Assembly: GCA_037127315.1 (NCBI GenBank)
Contig: JBBBDQ010000913.1
Coordinates: forward strand, 2,785,001-2,849,000
Origin: Ascarosepion bandense
Taxonomy: Eukaryota; Mollusca; Cephalopoda; Sepiida; Sepiidae
Reading direction: 5' to 3'
Length of the DNA: 64,000 nucleotides
A model generated the notes under the pieces. It saw only the letters and a list, made by a program, of their open reading frames with translations, had not been told where the DNA came from and did not search any database. Positions within the stretch are counted from its first letter, which is position 1. Each line of letters begins with the position of its first letter. Shown piece after piece: positions 31,223 through 41,700 of this stretch. The position numbers and the translations under genes were made by a program.

Positions 31223-31513
31223 TGTTATGTCGTGAGTAAGAATAAATAACTCAACAACAGGAATAGGTTAATTGTTGTATTCCGTGAAAATAGTATTTAC
31301 AAAGGTTATTAGTATCCAATACAAGAATAAAGGTTAATCGTCTCAACCGTCGTAAGACGTAGTATGAGCAATGGGTACTTCCGGGTCGTCACCGGAAGTC
31401 TACGACTGACTTGTCGATTGGCTGCTCGGCACACTCTACTACGTAGATGACACCATTACTTTACATAGTAATGGAATAGTCCATTATAGCGAATAGGCGC
31501 GGGCGTCCCAACA
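31223..31513. mobile_element. Solo LTR, family S2 (291 bp)
   Basis: Begins TGTTATGTCGTGAGTAAGAA and ends GGGCGTCCCAACA. It is flanked by GCTAG on both sides (31218-31222 and 31514-31518). The sequence between is non-coding and includes GGTACTTCCGGGTCGTCACC. It separates the two Gypsy relics. Confidence 0.85.
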
Positions 31514-31639
31514 GCTAGAAAGCCCAAGAAATTGTATCAAAATAGTCAACTACGGTTGAAATTAAAATTTTAAAAAATGACAAAAATCCTTATGTGTGAG
31601 CAGGAGTATATAAAGAAAGGCCAATATATATATAAAGAA

Positions 31640-31990
31640 AGGCCAAAACTTGCATAGGTACTTCGTTTCTTATAAGCCTTTTTTAGTAAATCTTTTCTTA
31701 AACAGATTTCAATGCCTTTTTTGATCTCTTTTTTTTCTTTCATTATATAAATCATTTTTTTCAGTTCGTGAAACTATTACACCTTCCCACATGACTTTTC
31801 CATTTTTATATACTCTGAAAAACACTTTTCGGCAATTTTGAAAAACTGTTGTGCGTCCTTTGTGTTGTCCGTTCTTATTCGATTTAATTTTTCTTGCGAA
31901 CATCAGTTTTACTGCTGACATGCCTGCCGGTGGGTTGGGATACAACGTTATCCGTTATGCTCACGCAAATCTTTGTAGTACTGTGAACGG
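31640..31990 (-). pseudogene. Gypsy-type integrase C-terminal remnant, copy 2 (distal part)
   Basis: Minus frame 31945-31709 reads MYPNPPAGMSAVKLMFARKI and VFFRVYKNGKVMWEGVIVSR, the chromodomain-side tail of a Gypsy integrase. Its proximal part (EHINNPPCHPRLNGQAEW) is at 33345-33491, about 1.4 kb away, implying an insertion or rearrangement between them. Confidence 0.75.
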
Positions 31991-32647
31991 ACACAAGGCC
32001 GCTTGGTCGTTGATGGCTTCGATTCAGTAGCTGGTCTTCGAGTTGACTATTATAACGGTGTTCTTCCCCACCCAGGCTGTGAATTTCGATCTCAAGGTAG
32101 TCACGCTGAAATCTCGCTAGATGCCTTTCCGTCAAGCTGAACCAGACTGAACTCGCGCGCACATTTGGGGTGAATGAAAACGTCACCAAAAATAAATTGA
32201 ATGACGCTCGAATAAGTTGCGGAAAATCGCCAATTGTCTCTTCCCAACCTCTGTCTCTACTTAGCCGACAACGGAACAGAAGTTTCGTCTAAAAGAAGCG
32301 TTTTTTTTTCTTCACATTAATTCGATTTTCTGGTTGGCAATTTCAGTTCACACCAATCGGGGGGTTTCAAGTTTGTGACGATTCAAAAATGTTTTTGTAC
32401 GCTTCTCACCGAAGCTTTACGGAAACTGACAAAGATTGATCTTTGTGTGTGGTGGGTAGCAGCGGCGGTAATTCGTCTTCCCTGTCTTAGCTCAGCGCAA
32501 CAACTCCGTCTCAGGTCCCCCAGGTCTCTATTTTTATGCTTGTTCTAAATTTACTGGTGGGGGAATGACGAACACTGGGTTGTTCATGCAAATCCAATCT
32601 CTAGCCAAGGAAATTACTTTCACTCACGTCCTTGGGGCGGAGCCACT

Positions 32648-32700
<53 letters not shown>

Positions 32701-33283
32701 CTTTCTTTCTCTGTCTGTCTCTCTGTCTCTGTCTCTCTGTCTCTCTCTTTTCCCTTGGTTCAACGAACGAAGCAGCACTATTTTGGTGACATCACATCTT
32801 TTCGGCTTTTTCTTTTTGACGTCAACAAATCTCGCTTTTTAGGTTTATAAATCTTTTCCCAACAAAATTTTAAATTTCACTTTATTCTCATAGAATTTAA
32901 CCTTTTGCCTTTATCAAATTTTTCCTTTATCTGTGACAATTTTTTTAGAAAATTAGAAAGTATGTATTGTTAAATTTTCACTTTTATCAGCGGTGTGTCA
33001 TGCCGTTTCCGCTTGTAAAAAAATAGCCGACTGATGCAATGAATTCGTTCATATTCTCGGCTTTGGGTTTGCGATCTCTCATTTTCCTCTACTCATATTG
33101 GAATTGAATTTATTACCTGTGTTCATATTAGAACAAACAACTTATTTTCAGTTGTTTTTTTCGATTTATAAATATTACGAACCAACACAATTCTTTTCGC
33201 CCAATCGGCAGCAATTAATTTGCACAATTAATAATACAACTAATAATAATAATTTCTTCCTCTCCGTTGCCGGCGATAACATG

Positions 33284-33321
<38 letters not shown>

Positions 33322-33344
33322 CATATATATTGTTTTTGCTTGCA
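31991..33344. other. Sequence separating two parts of Gypsy copy 2
   Basis: Contains a CT microsatellite (32652-32694) with CTGTCTCTCTG extensions and a TA run (33286-33322). A 101-codon minus frame at 31884-32189 overlaps the Gypsy tail but matches nothing I know. No exon supported. Confidence 0.45.
32652..32745 (+). repeat. (CT)n/(CTGT)n microsatellite
   Basis: About 20 CT units followed by CTGTCTCTCTGTCTCT variants. Confidence 0.93.
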
Positions 33345-33491
33345 TAATATAGTGTCTCAGTACTTCTTCACTCACTTTTTCATTATTGCTTTTTAAAAGC
33401 TTTTTTAAAAGTACTTGCAAACCATTCAGCTTGTCCGTTTAACCTTGGGTGACACGGCGGATTATTAATATGTTCAATCGAGAGCATTTCT
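33345..33491 (-). pseudogene. Gypsy-type integrase remnant, copy 2 (proximal part)
   Basis: The minus strand encodes EHINNPPCHPRLNGQAEWFA and STFKKAFKK, the segment after the second catalytic Asp. Same family as copy 1. Confidence 0.75.
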
Positions 33492-33494
33492 GAC

Positions 33495-33725
33495 CTCTGA
33501 GTATCAGATTCTCTAAGCCCTCCTTCCTCATCACATGTCCCAAGAACTTCAACTGTTATTTCCTGATATTAAGTATTAATTTATTTTTCGTTTCCATACT
33601 CTCTAAAACCTTATCGTTTCTCACATGTTGGTCCATGGTATCCTCAGTATCCTTCTGTAAAACCACATTACAGTTACTTCAAGTTTCTCCTTCATCTTTG
33701 AGGAGATTTTCCAGCTGCAAATAAA
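33495..33725 (-). mobile_element. RTE-like LINE fragment
   Basis: Plus strand CATCACATGTCCCAAGAACT and CCTCAGTATCCTTCTGTAAA are the reverse complements of the FLGHVM and RRMLRI-encoding blocks. 5' and 3' truncated. Confidence 0.78.
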
Positions 33726-33774
33726 AAAAAAGAATTGTAATTTAAAACTAGCATCCTTAAACACACTGAGACAC

Positions 33775-33842
33775 GACATTCCTTGCCTACGTTACAACAT
33801 TCCTTGCCTACGTTACAACATTCCTTGCCTACGTCACAACAC
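33775..33842 (+). repeat. 21 bp minisatellite, 3 copies
   Basis: CATTCCTTGCCTACGTTACAA repeated three times, the last with GTCAC. Confidence 0.9.
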
Positions 33843-34246
33843 ACACTGCTTCTACGAAACTCTGCATTTGTCTCTATCTAGCCTGGTGTTGACTTAAGAA
33901 AGTCAAAAGTAAATATATGACAAGTCAAAGTAAGTATGTTCCTGACAATAGAGTCTAGCCCCTGAATAATGAATCTCTGACCAATCTGAAACTGTCCAGT
34001 CCCATCCCGCCACGTCGTCTGAAATTGACTTCTGTTCGCGTATTCCAGGTCGAAATGTCGGCTATTTTCCAAAATCGCCTAAGCAAATCGTTTGACCCAT
34101 AGACCTTCTCACTGTCACGATCACATGTTTGGAAGCGAACTGGCATCAACTGTCTCCTACTTTCAAAGATCCAGCCATCCTTATTTCAATCTGATAGATG
34201 TTTTAGATTTTACATTTTTCAGATTTGTACGTTATAATTTAAGGAT

Positions 34247-34474
34247 GTGCGTTGTGGTGGAATGGATATCGGCTCGGAACGAGAAATCGGAGAGCCGTGT
34301 TCGAATTCCAGTTGAATTCCTTGCATTCACTTACGCACAAATATCCTTGGGAAAGGTATTAATCCGTCTGTTCTCTCCAGTTACTGTGGGATAATCTTCT
34401 GCCTAATCGGTCATGTCTCTTTCGAGACATGATCGCCCAAAGAGTGTATCACGTATGGCACTTAACCGACTGAC
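34247..34474 (+). mobile_element. tRNA-derived SINE family 1, internally deleted
   Basis: Head GTGCGTTGTGGTGGAATGGA (A box) and GTGTTCGAATTCC (B box). It jumps from CTCCAGTTACTGTGGGATAA straight to the 3' body (about 80 bp missing) and ends CACTTAACCGACTGAC. Confidence 0.85.
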
Positions 34475-34834
34475 TTTTATCTTTAGTTCCTTAGTGTGTA
34501 TTACTCTGTGATTAACTTAGATAAACAATCGGTCAATCCTGGTTTATTGTGAGGAAAAACGGAAGAGAAAATATGTTTGGTTTTAGGAAAAGAAATAAAC
34601 AAAGAAAACCAAGTGCAAAAGGTATGGTTGCTTTTGTATATGTATGCGCCAATATAATCAGATTCAAAGTTGCGGGTCGGTCTGGTTGAACAGTTCTAAG
34701 AACAAAGCTGTTGAACCTTCACACGTCGAAAACTACGGGAGAGTCCATTGGTGAACTCTGTGGGTACTGAACAATTACAGATGTGCCTGAGCAGTAAGTA
34801 AGGACTGGCTGTTACTCTCGGAAAGAGAGTAGCC

Positions 34835-34838
34835 GAAT

Positions 34839-34926
<88 letters not shown>

Positions 34927-35179
34927 GACGGCTATATCATGTTCAGTACACCGGTTTCGATCACTGAACTTAAGCAACATCGCGCCTGGTAAGTACTTAA
35001 ATGGCTGACTATTTGGGAATACCTGGTGCTGTAAACGTAAGGACCAAGAATGGTCAACCGGTCCTCCAGATTTGGGGGTTGGGTGCAGGGCTAACAACCC
35101 TGCCACGTTTGTTACAGAAACAGCAACAAAAAGTTGCTGCCCTATGCAGCATCTGGGTGTGACGGATAAATGATGATGA

Positions 35180-35218
<39 letters not shown>
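34835..35218 (-). mobile_element. LINE/SINE-type repeat with TG, TA and TGA microsatellites
   Basis: 34840-34925 is (TA)n(TG)n. Then comes GCGCCTGGTAAGTACTTAAA..., CAGGGCTAACAACCCTGCCA and a terminal (TGA)n(TA)n at 35170-35218. The middle resembles a widespread animal LINE 5' or 3' segment, but I cannot name it. Confidence 0.4.
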
Positions 35219-35220
<2 letters not shown>

Positions 35221-35392
35221 ATAAATCAAATAACTTGCCTTCTGACATGGTGACCTTCTTTTTGTCCCCTTGAAGAAATCTATCTCATTCATAGGAGAGT
35301 ATCTAATTCAGCAGGGGGTTAGTCCACTATACTATAATGGACCTGCCCAACCCATTTGCATGATTGGATTCTATTCACTTATATATATTTAT

Positions 35393-35697
35393 GTGCGTTG
35401 TGGTGCAGTGGATATAGGCTCCTAACGAGTAATCGGGGAGCCGAGTTCAAATTCCAGTTGATTTGCTTGCATTCACTTAGGCACAGATACAATTGGGAAA
35501 GGTATTAAGCCGTCTCTTCCCTCCAGTTATGAGTTAAAGAACAGGACAGATTGAGTTCTATAGCCTTGGTCGGCAACCAGTCTACCGCAGACAGTAATGG
35601 CAACCTACTGCGGGATAATCTTCTGCCCAGTCAGTCATGTCTCTTTCGAGACATGATCACCCAAGAGTGTATCACGTTTGGGACTTAACTTCCTGAC
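35393..35697 (+). mobile_element. tRNA-derived SINE family 1, full length
   Basis: 305 bp from GTGCGTTGTGGTGCAGTGGA to GGACTTAACTTCCTGAC, with B box GAGTTCAAATTCC. Only minor changes relative to the best copy at 39864. Confidence 0.9.
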
Positions 35698-36447
35698 GTT
35701 AAAATTTCGTTACGTTATAAATATTATTATTATTTTTTTGGCTGATTAAATTTTCAATGTTTGACTGTTTTTCTAAATATTATTGAATCTATAAAAGATA
35801 ATTGTGGAAAAATTATTCGGCTATATTGTATTTTCGAGAATCATTTTTTCTCATTATAATTTATTTTAGATTTTAAAATTTTGACTTTAACATTTAATTA
35901 CGTTAAAATTTTATTTTCGGTGATAATGATTTTTTAAAAAATTCCCATTATAGTTTTATTTTCAAATAATGATTTTTCAACTTTTGCATCATAATTTTAA
36001 TTTAGATTATTATTTTTCAAATTTTTTACGCTACAATTCTGTTTTAGATTATTCATTTTTCAATTTTAGTATCATAGTTTTAATTTAAATTGTTATTTTT
36101 TCAAATTTTTTACCTTAAAATTTTCTTTTAGATTAATCATTTTTCAATTTTTGTATAATTCTTTTAATTTAGATTATTATTTTTTAAATTTTTTTTCGTT
36201 AAAATTCTATTTTTGATTAATCATTTTTCAATTTTTGTGCCTTATTTTTTAATTTATTATTATTTTTTTAATTATTTACCTTAAATTATTAATATTTGTA
36301 AAATTGATTGTTTATTTATTTAGAAACCAATTCTTTGTTTTCGTGATTGTATATCCTGGAAGCAAAATGTCTGTGTCTTTTAATCAATTTTCCTATCATA
36401 TATAGTGTGCTATTTTTCTTCTTTCGGAACTTTTAGATAGACTAAAC
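35698..36447. other. AT-rich, no gene
   Basis: Very AT-rich, with a loose ~60-70 bp repetition of ATTATTTTTCAATTTTTG and TTACGTTAAAATTTTATTTT-like pieces between 35870 and 36290, an old decayed tandem array. Confidence 0.5.
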
Positions 36448-36626
36448 TATCGCCCGGTTCACACTCCATCCACGTCTATTGAACAGGTTAAGAGGCTCAT
36501 CCCTTGTTTCCTGTTTAGGATGCGGTTTCCGGTTTTCTCTTTTCCAATCTTTTCACTCTTATGTAGCCCCCTGCACATCAGTGGCGTTACCGCCTTGCTC
36601 GGGGTGATATGATTAAAAAAAAAAAA
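36448..36626 (+). mobile_element. Short interspersed repeat 'B', good copy
   Basis: ATCGCCCGGTTCACACTCCA to CGCCTTGCTCGGGGTGATAT plus GATTAAAAA run. Confidence 0.7.
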
Positions 36627-36889
36627 AAATAAAAGGAAGTGAATTACTCTCGAATTACTCTCTCGAAGATGTAGCGGTCTTTAACTTTGTATGAGTGAAG
36701 ATATTATCGAAATTTTAAAATTGTAACCGTTATGGAATCTATAAACGATAATTGTCGGACATATTGTCGGAGAATTGTCGAGATAACTTAAGACAGACAA
36801 TGAAGAGTGAAGAAGTAACGAGTTCACCAGATTTATTTACGCCTACCTTTAAAAGATTTCTTCTTTGTACCGTGTCTCTTTAGGACGTA

Positions 36890-37775
36890 CACTACCGGCC
36901 ATAATTATCAGGCCACTCTTTTTTTTTTTTAGATGATGTATTTCATACTAGTTGTTTTTTTTTTTGTTTTTGTTTTTTTTGCTTCCCTGTGTCTTTTCTA
37001 CAAATATTTTCACGGCTTCTTCTCCGATAAACTCAGCTCACTGGTGACCTCTATATATAAATTTACTCGAGCCACAAGATTAGCAACTAGGTCCCACCCT
37101 TTTATTGTGAAACCAATAAAATGTAAACGCAAATTCTACTCCATCAGCTTCTTTTCTCGCATTTCCCGCCTGTGGAATTTCCTTCCATTTACTTGCTTTC
37201 CCGACAGCTACAATCTCCAAGAATTGAAATATAAAGTTAATAGTCGTCTCCTATCTCACTAACCTGCATCCTCTCTCTTTCATGCTCCTTTCTCCGTCCA
37301 CTCCACACTCATCAGTATTCTCATCCTTCTCTTACCCACTTCCTGACACCTCCTATAACCAGTCACTCTTTCTCATAACTTTCCTCCTATATAACCCCCT
37401 GCAAAACAGTGGCAATAAAATACCTTGCTTGTGGCGATATTATAATAAAAAAAAGTTTATTGCCAAGTGAAAAATTTTAAATGCAAATAGAATGTTTCTT
37501 ATGTTAATACTGCAGAATAATATGTGCATCAAATGAACTGTTCTCGTGTCCAGTTTTTGTGCTCTCTTCCCCGTACTAGTCTCTTCTTTTTATTGGCTGG
37601 CCAAAGCAAAGGCTTCTTGGTTGTCTTGTAAAATTTTGCAAATCAATTACAAAAGAACCATTCTATTTTCATTTAGAATTATCCACTTGGCAATAAATAC
37701 TAAAAATAGTAGGAAATACATCATATTTAAAAAACAAAACAAACTTGGATAGCCTAATAATTATGGCCGGTAGTG
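36890..37775. mobile_element. Tc1/mariner-type MITE interrupted by a LINE
   Basis: Ends CACTACCGGCCATAATTATC and the inverted AATAATTATGGCCGGTAGTG, flanked by TA at 36888-36889 and 37776-37777. Same family as 23170-23548; the shared interior includes AAGAACCATTCTAT and TTGGCAATAAATACTAAAAA. Roughly 490 bp of LINE sits inside, accounting for the extra length. Confidence 0.86.
36973..37455 (+). mobile_element. CR1/Jockey-like LINE 3' end nested in MITE
   Basis: The frame 36933-37262 encodes SLCLFYKYFHGFFSDKLSSL, FTRATRLATRSHPFIVKPIK, SRISRLWNFLPFTCFPDSYN and LQELKYKVNSRLLSH, followed by a 3'UTR ending in TACCTTGCTTGTGGCGATAT and A-run. An intact C-terminal frame of this LINE family. Confidence 0.87.
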
Positions 37776-37781
37776 TAGGTG

Positions 37782-38068
37782 CTCCTGGCTTTCCACATTT
37801 CATTATCCCTTGTAACTGTTAACACCTCTCTTTTTCCCCACAAAACACTACTCAAGCCTATCATGCATTGCTTTCCCTTGTCGCTCTTTCCCTCTATCTG
37901 TCCTGTGAGTATAAGATTCTCCAAGCCGTCCTTCCTCATTATATGTCCATGAAATCTAAGCTGTATTGTCCTGATGTTAAGAATTAACATCTTTTGGCAT
38001 TCTCTCCAAAACCTCGTAGTTTTTAACATGTTCGGTCAATGGCATCATCAGCATCCAACTGCTTTCAG
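37782..38068 (-). mobile_element. RTE-like LINE 3' fragment
   Basis: Minus frame 38029-37754 reads LILNIRTIQLRFHGHIMRKD, GLENLILTGQIEGKSDKGKQ and CMIGLSSVL, then REVLTVTRDNEMWKA. RTE C-terminus, lacking the terminal few codons. Confidence 0.82.
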
Positions 38069-38074
38069 CTGCTT

Positions 38075-38735
38075 CAAGGGGGTGCTTAGTTTTTCATACA
38101 ATGTTATAGTAAATCGATCATCCATTTTGGAACTACTCACCGATACGAGATTATCACCACCTGTAAATTTGTTGATTATTAATTTCTTTTTACTTTTCTC
38201 ATTGCAGTGTTATCGATTAAACCCTAAACTTTCCGATTGACAAAGAAATTGTAAAAATTTCAACATTTAAACAACTGTAGAGAGATGCTCAATTTTTCAT
38301 ACAGCCTTATAGTAAATCGATCCTGTGCAAATTAATTTTTTGCTTGCGCATATTCAACAAGTGAATCCTTTGCAAAATTTTTGAATAATGCTATTCTTGG
38401 AATTTCCGAGGAAGATGCCATCGTAAGAACTGAAGAAAACTTAAAAAAGACAAAAACACAAGCAACAACTCGTCCAAAAAGAGCAAAATAAATTGACCCA
38501 ACGCGAGTGCTTCCAAAATGAAGAATCGATTTACTATAACGTTGTATGAGAACCGGAGCACCCTTTAAAATTGTTTAAATATTGAAATATTTTCAATTTT
38601 TTTTTTTTTTTTTGATAATCGGAAACTTTATGTAATAACCGATAAGCCTGCGCTGAAAAAGTGAAAAAAAAAAAAAAGAAAAACAACAACTTTAAAGGTG
38701 GTGATAGTCTCCTTCAGGACCGCGAGTGCTTTCAA
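38075..38735. mobile_element. Long imperfect inverted repeat element
   Basis: Left arm ~38075-38245 (AAGGGGGTGCTTAGTTTTTC, TTATAGTAAATCGATCATCC, AGATTATCACCACCTGTAAA, AACTTTCCGATTGAC) is matched in reverse by ~38500-38735 (GAATCGATTTACTATAACGT, GATAATCGGAAACTTTATGT, AAAGGTGGTGATAGTCTCCT). A further end-like piece lies at 38283-38330 and another at 39397-39440. Non-coding; a foldback-type element or head-to-head duplication. Confidence 0.6.
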
Positions 38736-38743
38736 AATTTTTT

Positions 38744-39395
38744 TTTTTTTAATCATTTCACCCCAAGCAAGGCAGAAATGCCACTGATGAACGGGGGGGC
38801 TACATAACTGTAAAAAGATTAATTAGAAAAGAGTGAGGAGTACACACTAGTTAGCAAGGAGCAATAGAAAGCTGAGAATGCAGGTGCGATGACAGATACA
38901 TAGGTGCAGAGAAAGGGAAGGATATACGGGGGTGGGGAGAGAGCTAGAGTCCAGTGGTTAATAGATGAGTATTGACATTGCATTTAAATTTCTGGGGGTT
39001 GTAGCCGTTAGGAAGCAAGAATATGGGAGCGAGTTCCACAGGCGGGAAGTGCGAGAGAAGAAGCTGCAGGAGTAGAATTTTCGTCTGCATTTGGCTAACC
39101 TGACTGTGAATGGGTGTGACCCAGATGCCAGTCTGGTTGCACGAGTAAACACCTATTGAGGAGGCACCAGTGACTTAAATTCGTCCGAGCAGAAACCATG
39201 AAATTATTTATAGAACAGACAAAGGGAGGCCACATTTCGACGGTGGGGAAGTGGCTGCAGTCGAGCCGCCAGATCAGTACCTATCACATGACAGACTCTC
39301 CTTTGGAGCCTGTCGAGAACACTGAAGAGAACGGCAGGGGCACCTGACCATAAATGGCAGCAGTACTCCATGCACGGACGGATGGTTGACTTATG
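38744..39395 (-). mobile_element. CR1/Jockey-like LINE 3' end, longer copy
   Basis: The oligo-T edge at 38744 begins the reversed 3'UTR (CATTTCACCCCAAGCAAGGC). Minus frame 39152-38958 encodes FTRATRLASGSHPFTVRLAK and TSRLWNSLPYSCF, with a shift in the last part. Further upstream on the minus strand (39395-39200) lies AAVLFSVLDRLQRRVCHVIG-type coding and HRRNVA, extending this copy further 5' than the others. Confidence 0.83.
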
Positions 39396-39454
39396 GAGGA
39401 TCGATTTACTATAACGTTGTATGAGAAACTAAGACCCCCGATCCCCACTATACG

Positions 39455-39567
39455 CTTACAGCACCTGGTATTCCCAAGCGGTCCCCCATCTAAGTACTGA
39501 CCAAGCTCAACGTTGCTTAACTTCGGTGATCGAGCAAGAACCGATGTATTTAATGTAAGCCGCATAG
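39455..39567 (-). mobile_element. 5S rRNA-derived repeat, nearly full length
   Basis: Plus strand CAGCACCTGGTATTCCCAAG, CATCTAAGTACTGACCAAGC, AACGTTGCTTAACTTCGGTG and ATCGAGCAAGAACCGATGTA align along the length of 5S rRNA in reverse. The family's internal promoter (A box, intermediate element, C box) is still readable on the minus strand. Changes such as GGGGGACCGC and the neighbouring LINE context indicate a pseudogene or a 5S-derived (SINE3-type) insertion rather than a working 5S gene. Confidence 0.8.
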
Positions 39568-39863
39568 CCAAGGATGCATTCCAGAAGCTGAGTAGAGTAT
39601 TAAGAGAGGAATATTTCGTTAGAAACAAGGAAAACAGTATTGGATTGTAATGTGATGCCTGTCCTTCAATATGACAGCGAATGCTGAAAAATCTCATCAA
39701 AGATGTAGAAAAGATTTGTAGCAATCGAAATATGGTTTTACAGAAGGATACTATGAATGAAACACCTGAGCAGCGACGAGGTTTTGGAGAAGATAGACAC
39801 GAGAAGGAAACTGATACTTAACATGAAGAAAAGACAGTTTTTGAGACGTGTAATGAGGAAGGA
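39568..39863 (+). mobile_element. RTE-like LINE 3' fragment, left part, interrupted by SINE
   Basis: Reads AKDAFQKLSRVLREE, then MLKNLIKDV-type and HLSSDEVLEKIDTRRKLILN, then RQFLRRVMRKD. Broken at 39863 by a SINE; it resumes at 40169. Confidence 0.82.
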
Positions 39864-40168
39864 TGTGCGTTGTGGTGCAGTGGATATCAGCTCGGAACGA
39901 GAAATCGGGGAGCCGAGTTCAAATTCCAGTTGAATTAATTGCATTCACTTACGCGCAAATACCCTTGGGAAAGGTATTAATCCGTCTCTTCCCTCCAGCT
40001 ATGGGTTAAATAGCAGGACAGATTGGGTTCTATAGCCTTGGCTGGTAACCAATCTACCGCAGAAAGCTAATGGCAACCTACTGCGGGATAATCTTCTGCC
40101 CAGTCAGTCATGTCTCTTTCGAGACATGATCGCCCAAGCGTGTTTCACGTATGGTACTTAACTGACTG
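39864..40168 (+). mobile_element. tRNA-derived SINE family 1, reference copy with 12 bp TSD
   Basis: Starts TGTGCGTTGTGGTGCAGTGG (A box TGGTGCAGTGG) and has GAGTTCAAATTCC (B box) about 40 bases on. It ends GTACTTAACTGACTG and is 305 bp long. AATGAGGAAGGA occurs at 39852-39863 and again at 40169-40180, which fixes both ends. The head is tRNA-like, so transcription by RNA polymerase III is expected. The family's body has a TCTCTTTCGAGAC palindrome. No poly-A tail is present, so the partner LINE is unlikely to need one. Confidence 0.95.
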
Positions 40169-40396
40169 AATGAGGAAGGAGGGCTTGAAGAACCTGATGC
40201 TCCCGAGAGAGCTAGATAGGATGAGAAGCAAGGGAAACTAATGTATGACATACTTGATGGACTTAAGCAGATGGATGGAAGAACGGGGTTAGCGTGGGAT
40301 AACAGAAGAAGGGGTATTAAGAGCAAGAGATAGGAAGATGTGGAAGGATATGATATTCTACGTCCTGAAGGGACACGGCACATAGAAGAATGGAAG
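40169..40396 (+). mobile_element. RTE-like LINE 3' end, right part after SINE insertion
   Basis: MRKEGLKNLMLP continues to LMYDILDGLKQMDGRTGL (with shifts) and ends ATGATATTCTACGTCCTGAA, GGGACACGGCACATAGAAGA, the standard RTE terminus. Confidence 0.84.
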
Positions 40397-40427
40397 AAGG
40401 TGAATTCTTGTAAATGGTGAAACTTAG

Positions 40428-40429
<2 letters not shown>

Positions 40430-40463
<34 letters not shown>
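40430..40463 (+). repeat. (TG)n microsatellite
   Basis: About 17 TG units. Confidence 0.95.
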
Positions 40464-40465
<2 letters not shown>

Positions 40466-40767
40466 AAAAATATTCCAGAGTTAACCGTGAAGCAACTTTT
40501 AATAATGAGTGAATTTTTCAATAAAATTGATTCTTCTTTCATTGTTTCTGATAAAAATGTATGGTAATTTTAGTGATACGATCACAAGCTAATGAGTTGA
40601 AGTAGCTAATAATGTCCTTAAAATATGCTCTACTATCCATTTTATATGACCTCAAAATTTCCCTATAGTTATCAAATTTAAAAATTTTAATTGTAACTCG
40701 TTTGATGTTATTTTTATGTATGTAATGTATATTATGTATATATTATTAATGTATTTTTTTTAATTTT

Positions 40768-41136
40768 TTTTAAATTTATTTTTTTCTTTTTGTAATCGTC
40801 TCACCCCCAAACGAGGCCACTGGTGCACAGGGAGTTACATAACAGGAGAGTGGGGAAGGAGGAGAACAGGTTATAGTATGTGTCGCTGAATGGGTAAGAG
40901 AAGTACGGGTACATTGGCGTGAAGAGAGTAGCGTGAGAGAAAAGTGTAGAATGATAGGAAGGATGGGAATCAAGCTCAGGTGTGGCACAAGGCCGAAAGT
41001 ATGTGACACCCAGTGAGGATCTACGGAATCAAAGAGATAACAGTTGACGTTGCATTTAAACTCTTAAAGATTGTAGCTATCAGGAAAACAAGAATACGGA
41101 AGGGAGTTCCACAATCGGGAACTCCATTCAATGTGT
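40768..41136 (-). mobile_element. CR1/Jockey-like LINE 3' end, part 1
   Basis: Reversed 3'UTR (TCTCACCCCCAAACGAGGCC) and the FP.xYNLQ/FK block (AAACTCTTAAAGATTGTAGC). The WNSLP block is cut at about 41125. It appears to resume at 41701 beyond SINE material, with about 100 bp lost. Confidence 0.75.
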
Positions 41137-41296
41137 CAGTCTATTTAGTCGGTTGTGCCATACGTGATACACGCTTGGGCGATCATGTCTCGAAAGAGAC
41201 ATGACTGACTGGGCAGAAGATTATCCCACAGTAGGTTTCCAGCCAAGACTATAGAACCCAATCTCTCCTGTTATTTGATCCATAGCTAGATGGAGA
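41137..41296 (-). mobile_element. SINE family 1, 3' half
   Basis: GGTTGTGCCATACGTGATAC, GGGCGATCATGTCTCGAAAG and AGACATGACTGACTGGGCAG to CATAGCTAGATGGA. The head is absent. Confidence 0.85.
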
Positions 41297-41431
41297 AGAT
41301 ATGTATTATATCATTAAGTAGTAATTAGAGGGGGATCAGTTTATTACTTCATAACAATAGAAAACTGATCTCCCACTTTATGACCAGTAGAAGCCTTAAT
41401 CATGTTTCTAACTATTATATTCATTCAGTTA
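41297..41431 (-). repeat. SINE-associated spacer repeat
   Basis: TTATATCATTAAGTAGTAAT, GGGGGATCAGTTTATTACTT and CTTAATCATGTTTCTAACTA. The same block follows or precedes SINE tails at 51935-52050, 58134-58258, 58376-58500 and 58681-58800. It holds an imperfect palindrome GGGGGATCAGTTT...AAACTGATCTCCCAC. Confidence 0.8.
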
Positions 41432-41700
41432 AGTGCCATACGTGAAACACGCTGGGGCAATCATGTCTCGAAAGAGACTTGACTAACTGGGCAGAAGATT
41501 ATACCCCAGTAGGTTGTCATTGCTTTCTGCGGGACCCAATCTGTCCTATTATTTAACCCATAACTGGAAGGAAGAGACGGATTAATACCTTTCCCAAGGG
41601 TATTTGCGCGTAAGTGAATCCAAGGAATTTAACTGGAATTCGAACTCGGCTACCTCGATTTCTGCTTCCGAGACGATATCCACTGCACCACAGCGCACAC
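41432..41700 (-). mobile_element. SINE family 1, near full length
   Basis: GTTAAGTGCCATACGTGAAA to CTCGGCTACCTCGATTTCTG, then GATATCCACTGCACCACAGC and GCACAC, which is the reversed A box head. Confidence 0.88.

Noticed and set aside
31884..32189. 101-codon minus frame as part of Gypsy
   Set aside because: Overlaps the integrase tail in another frame and shows no Gypsy motif.
39455..39567. Functional 5S rRNA gene
   Set aside because: Several changes at normally constant sites and immediate joining to LINE sequence; other copies are more decayed.
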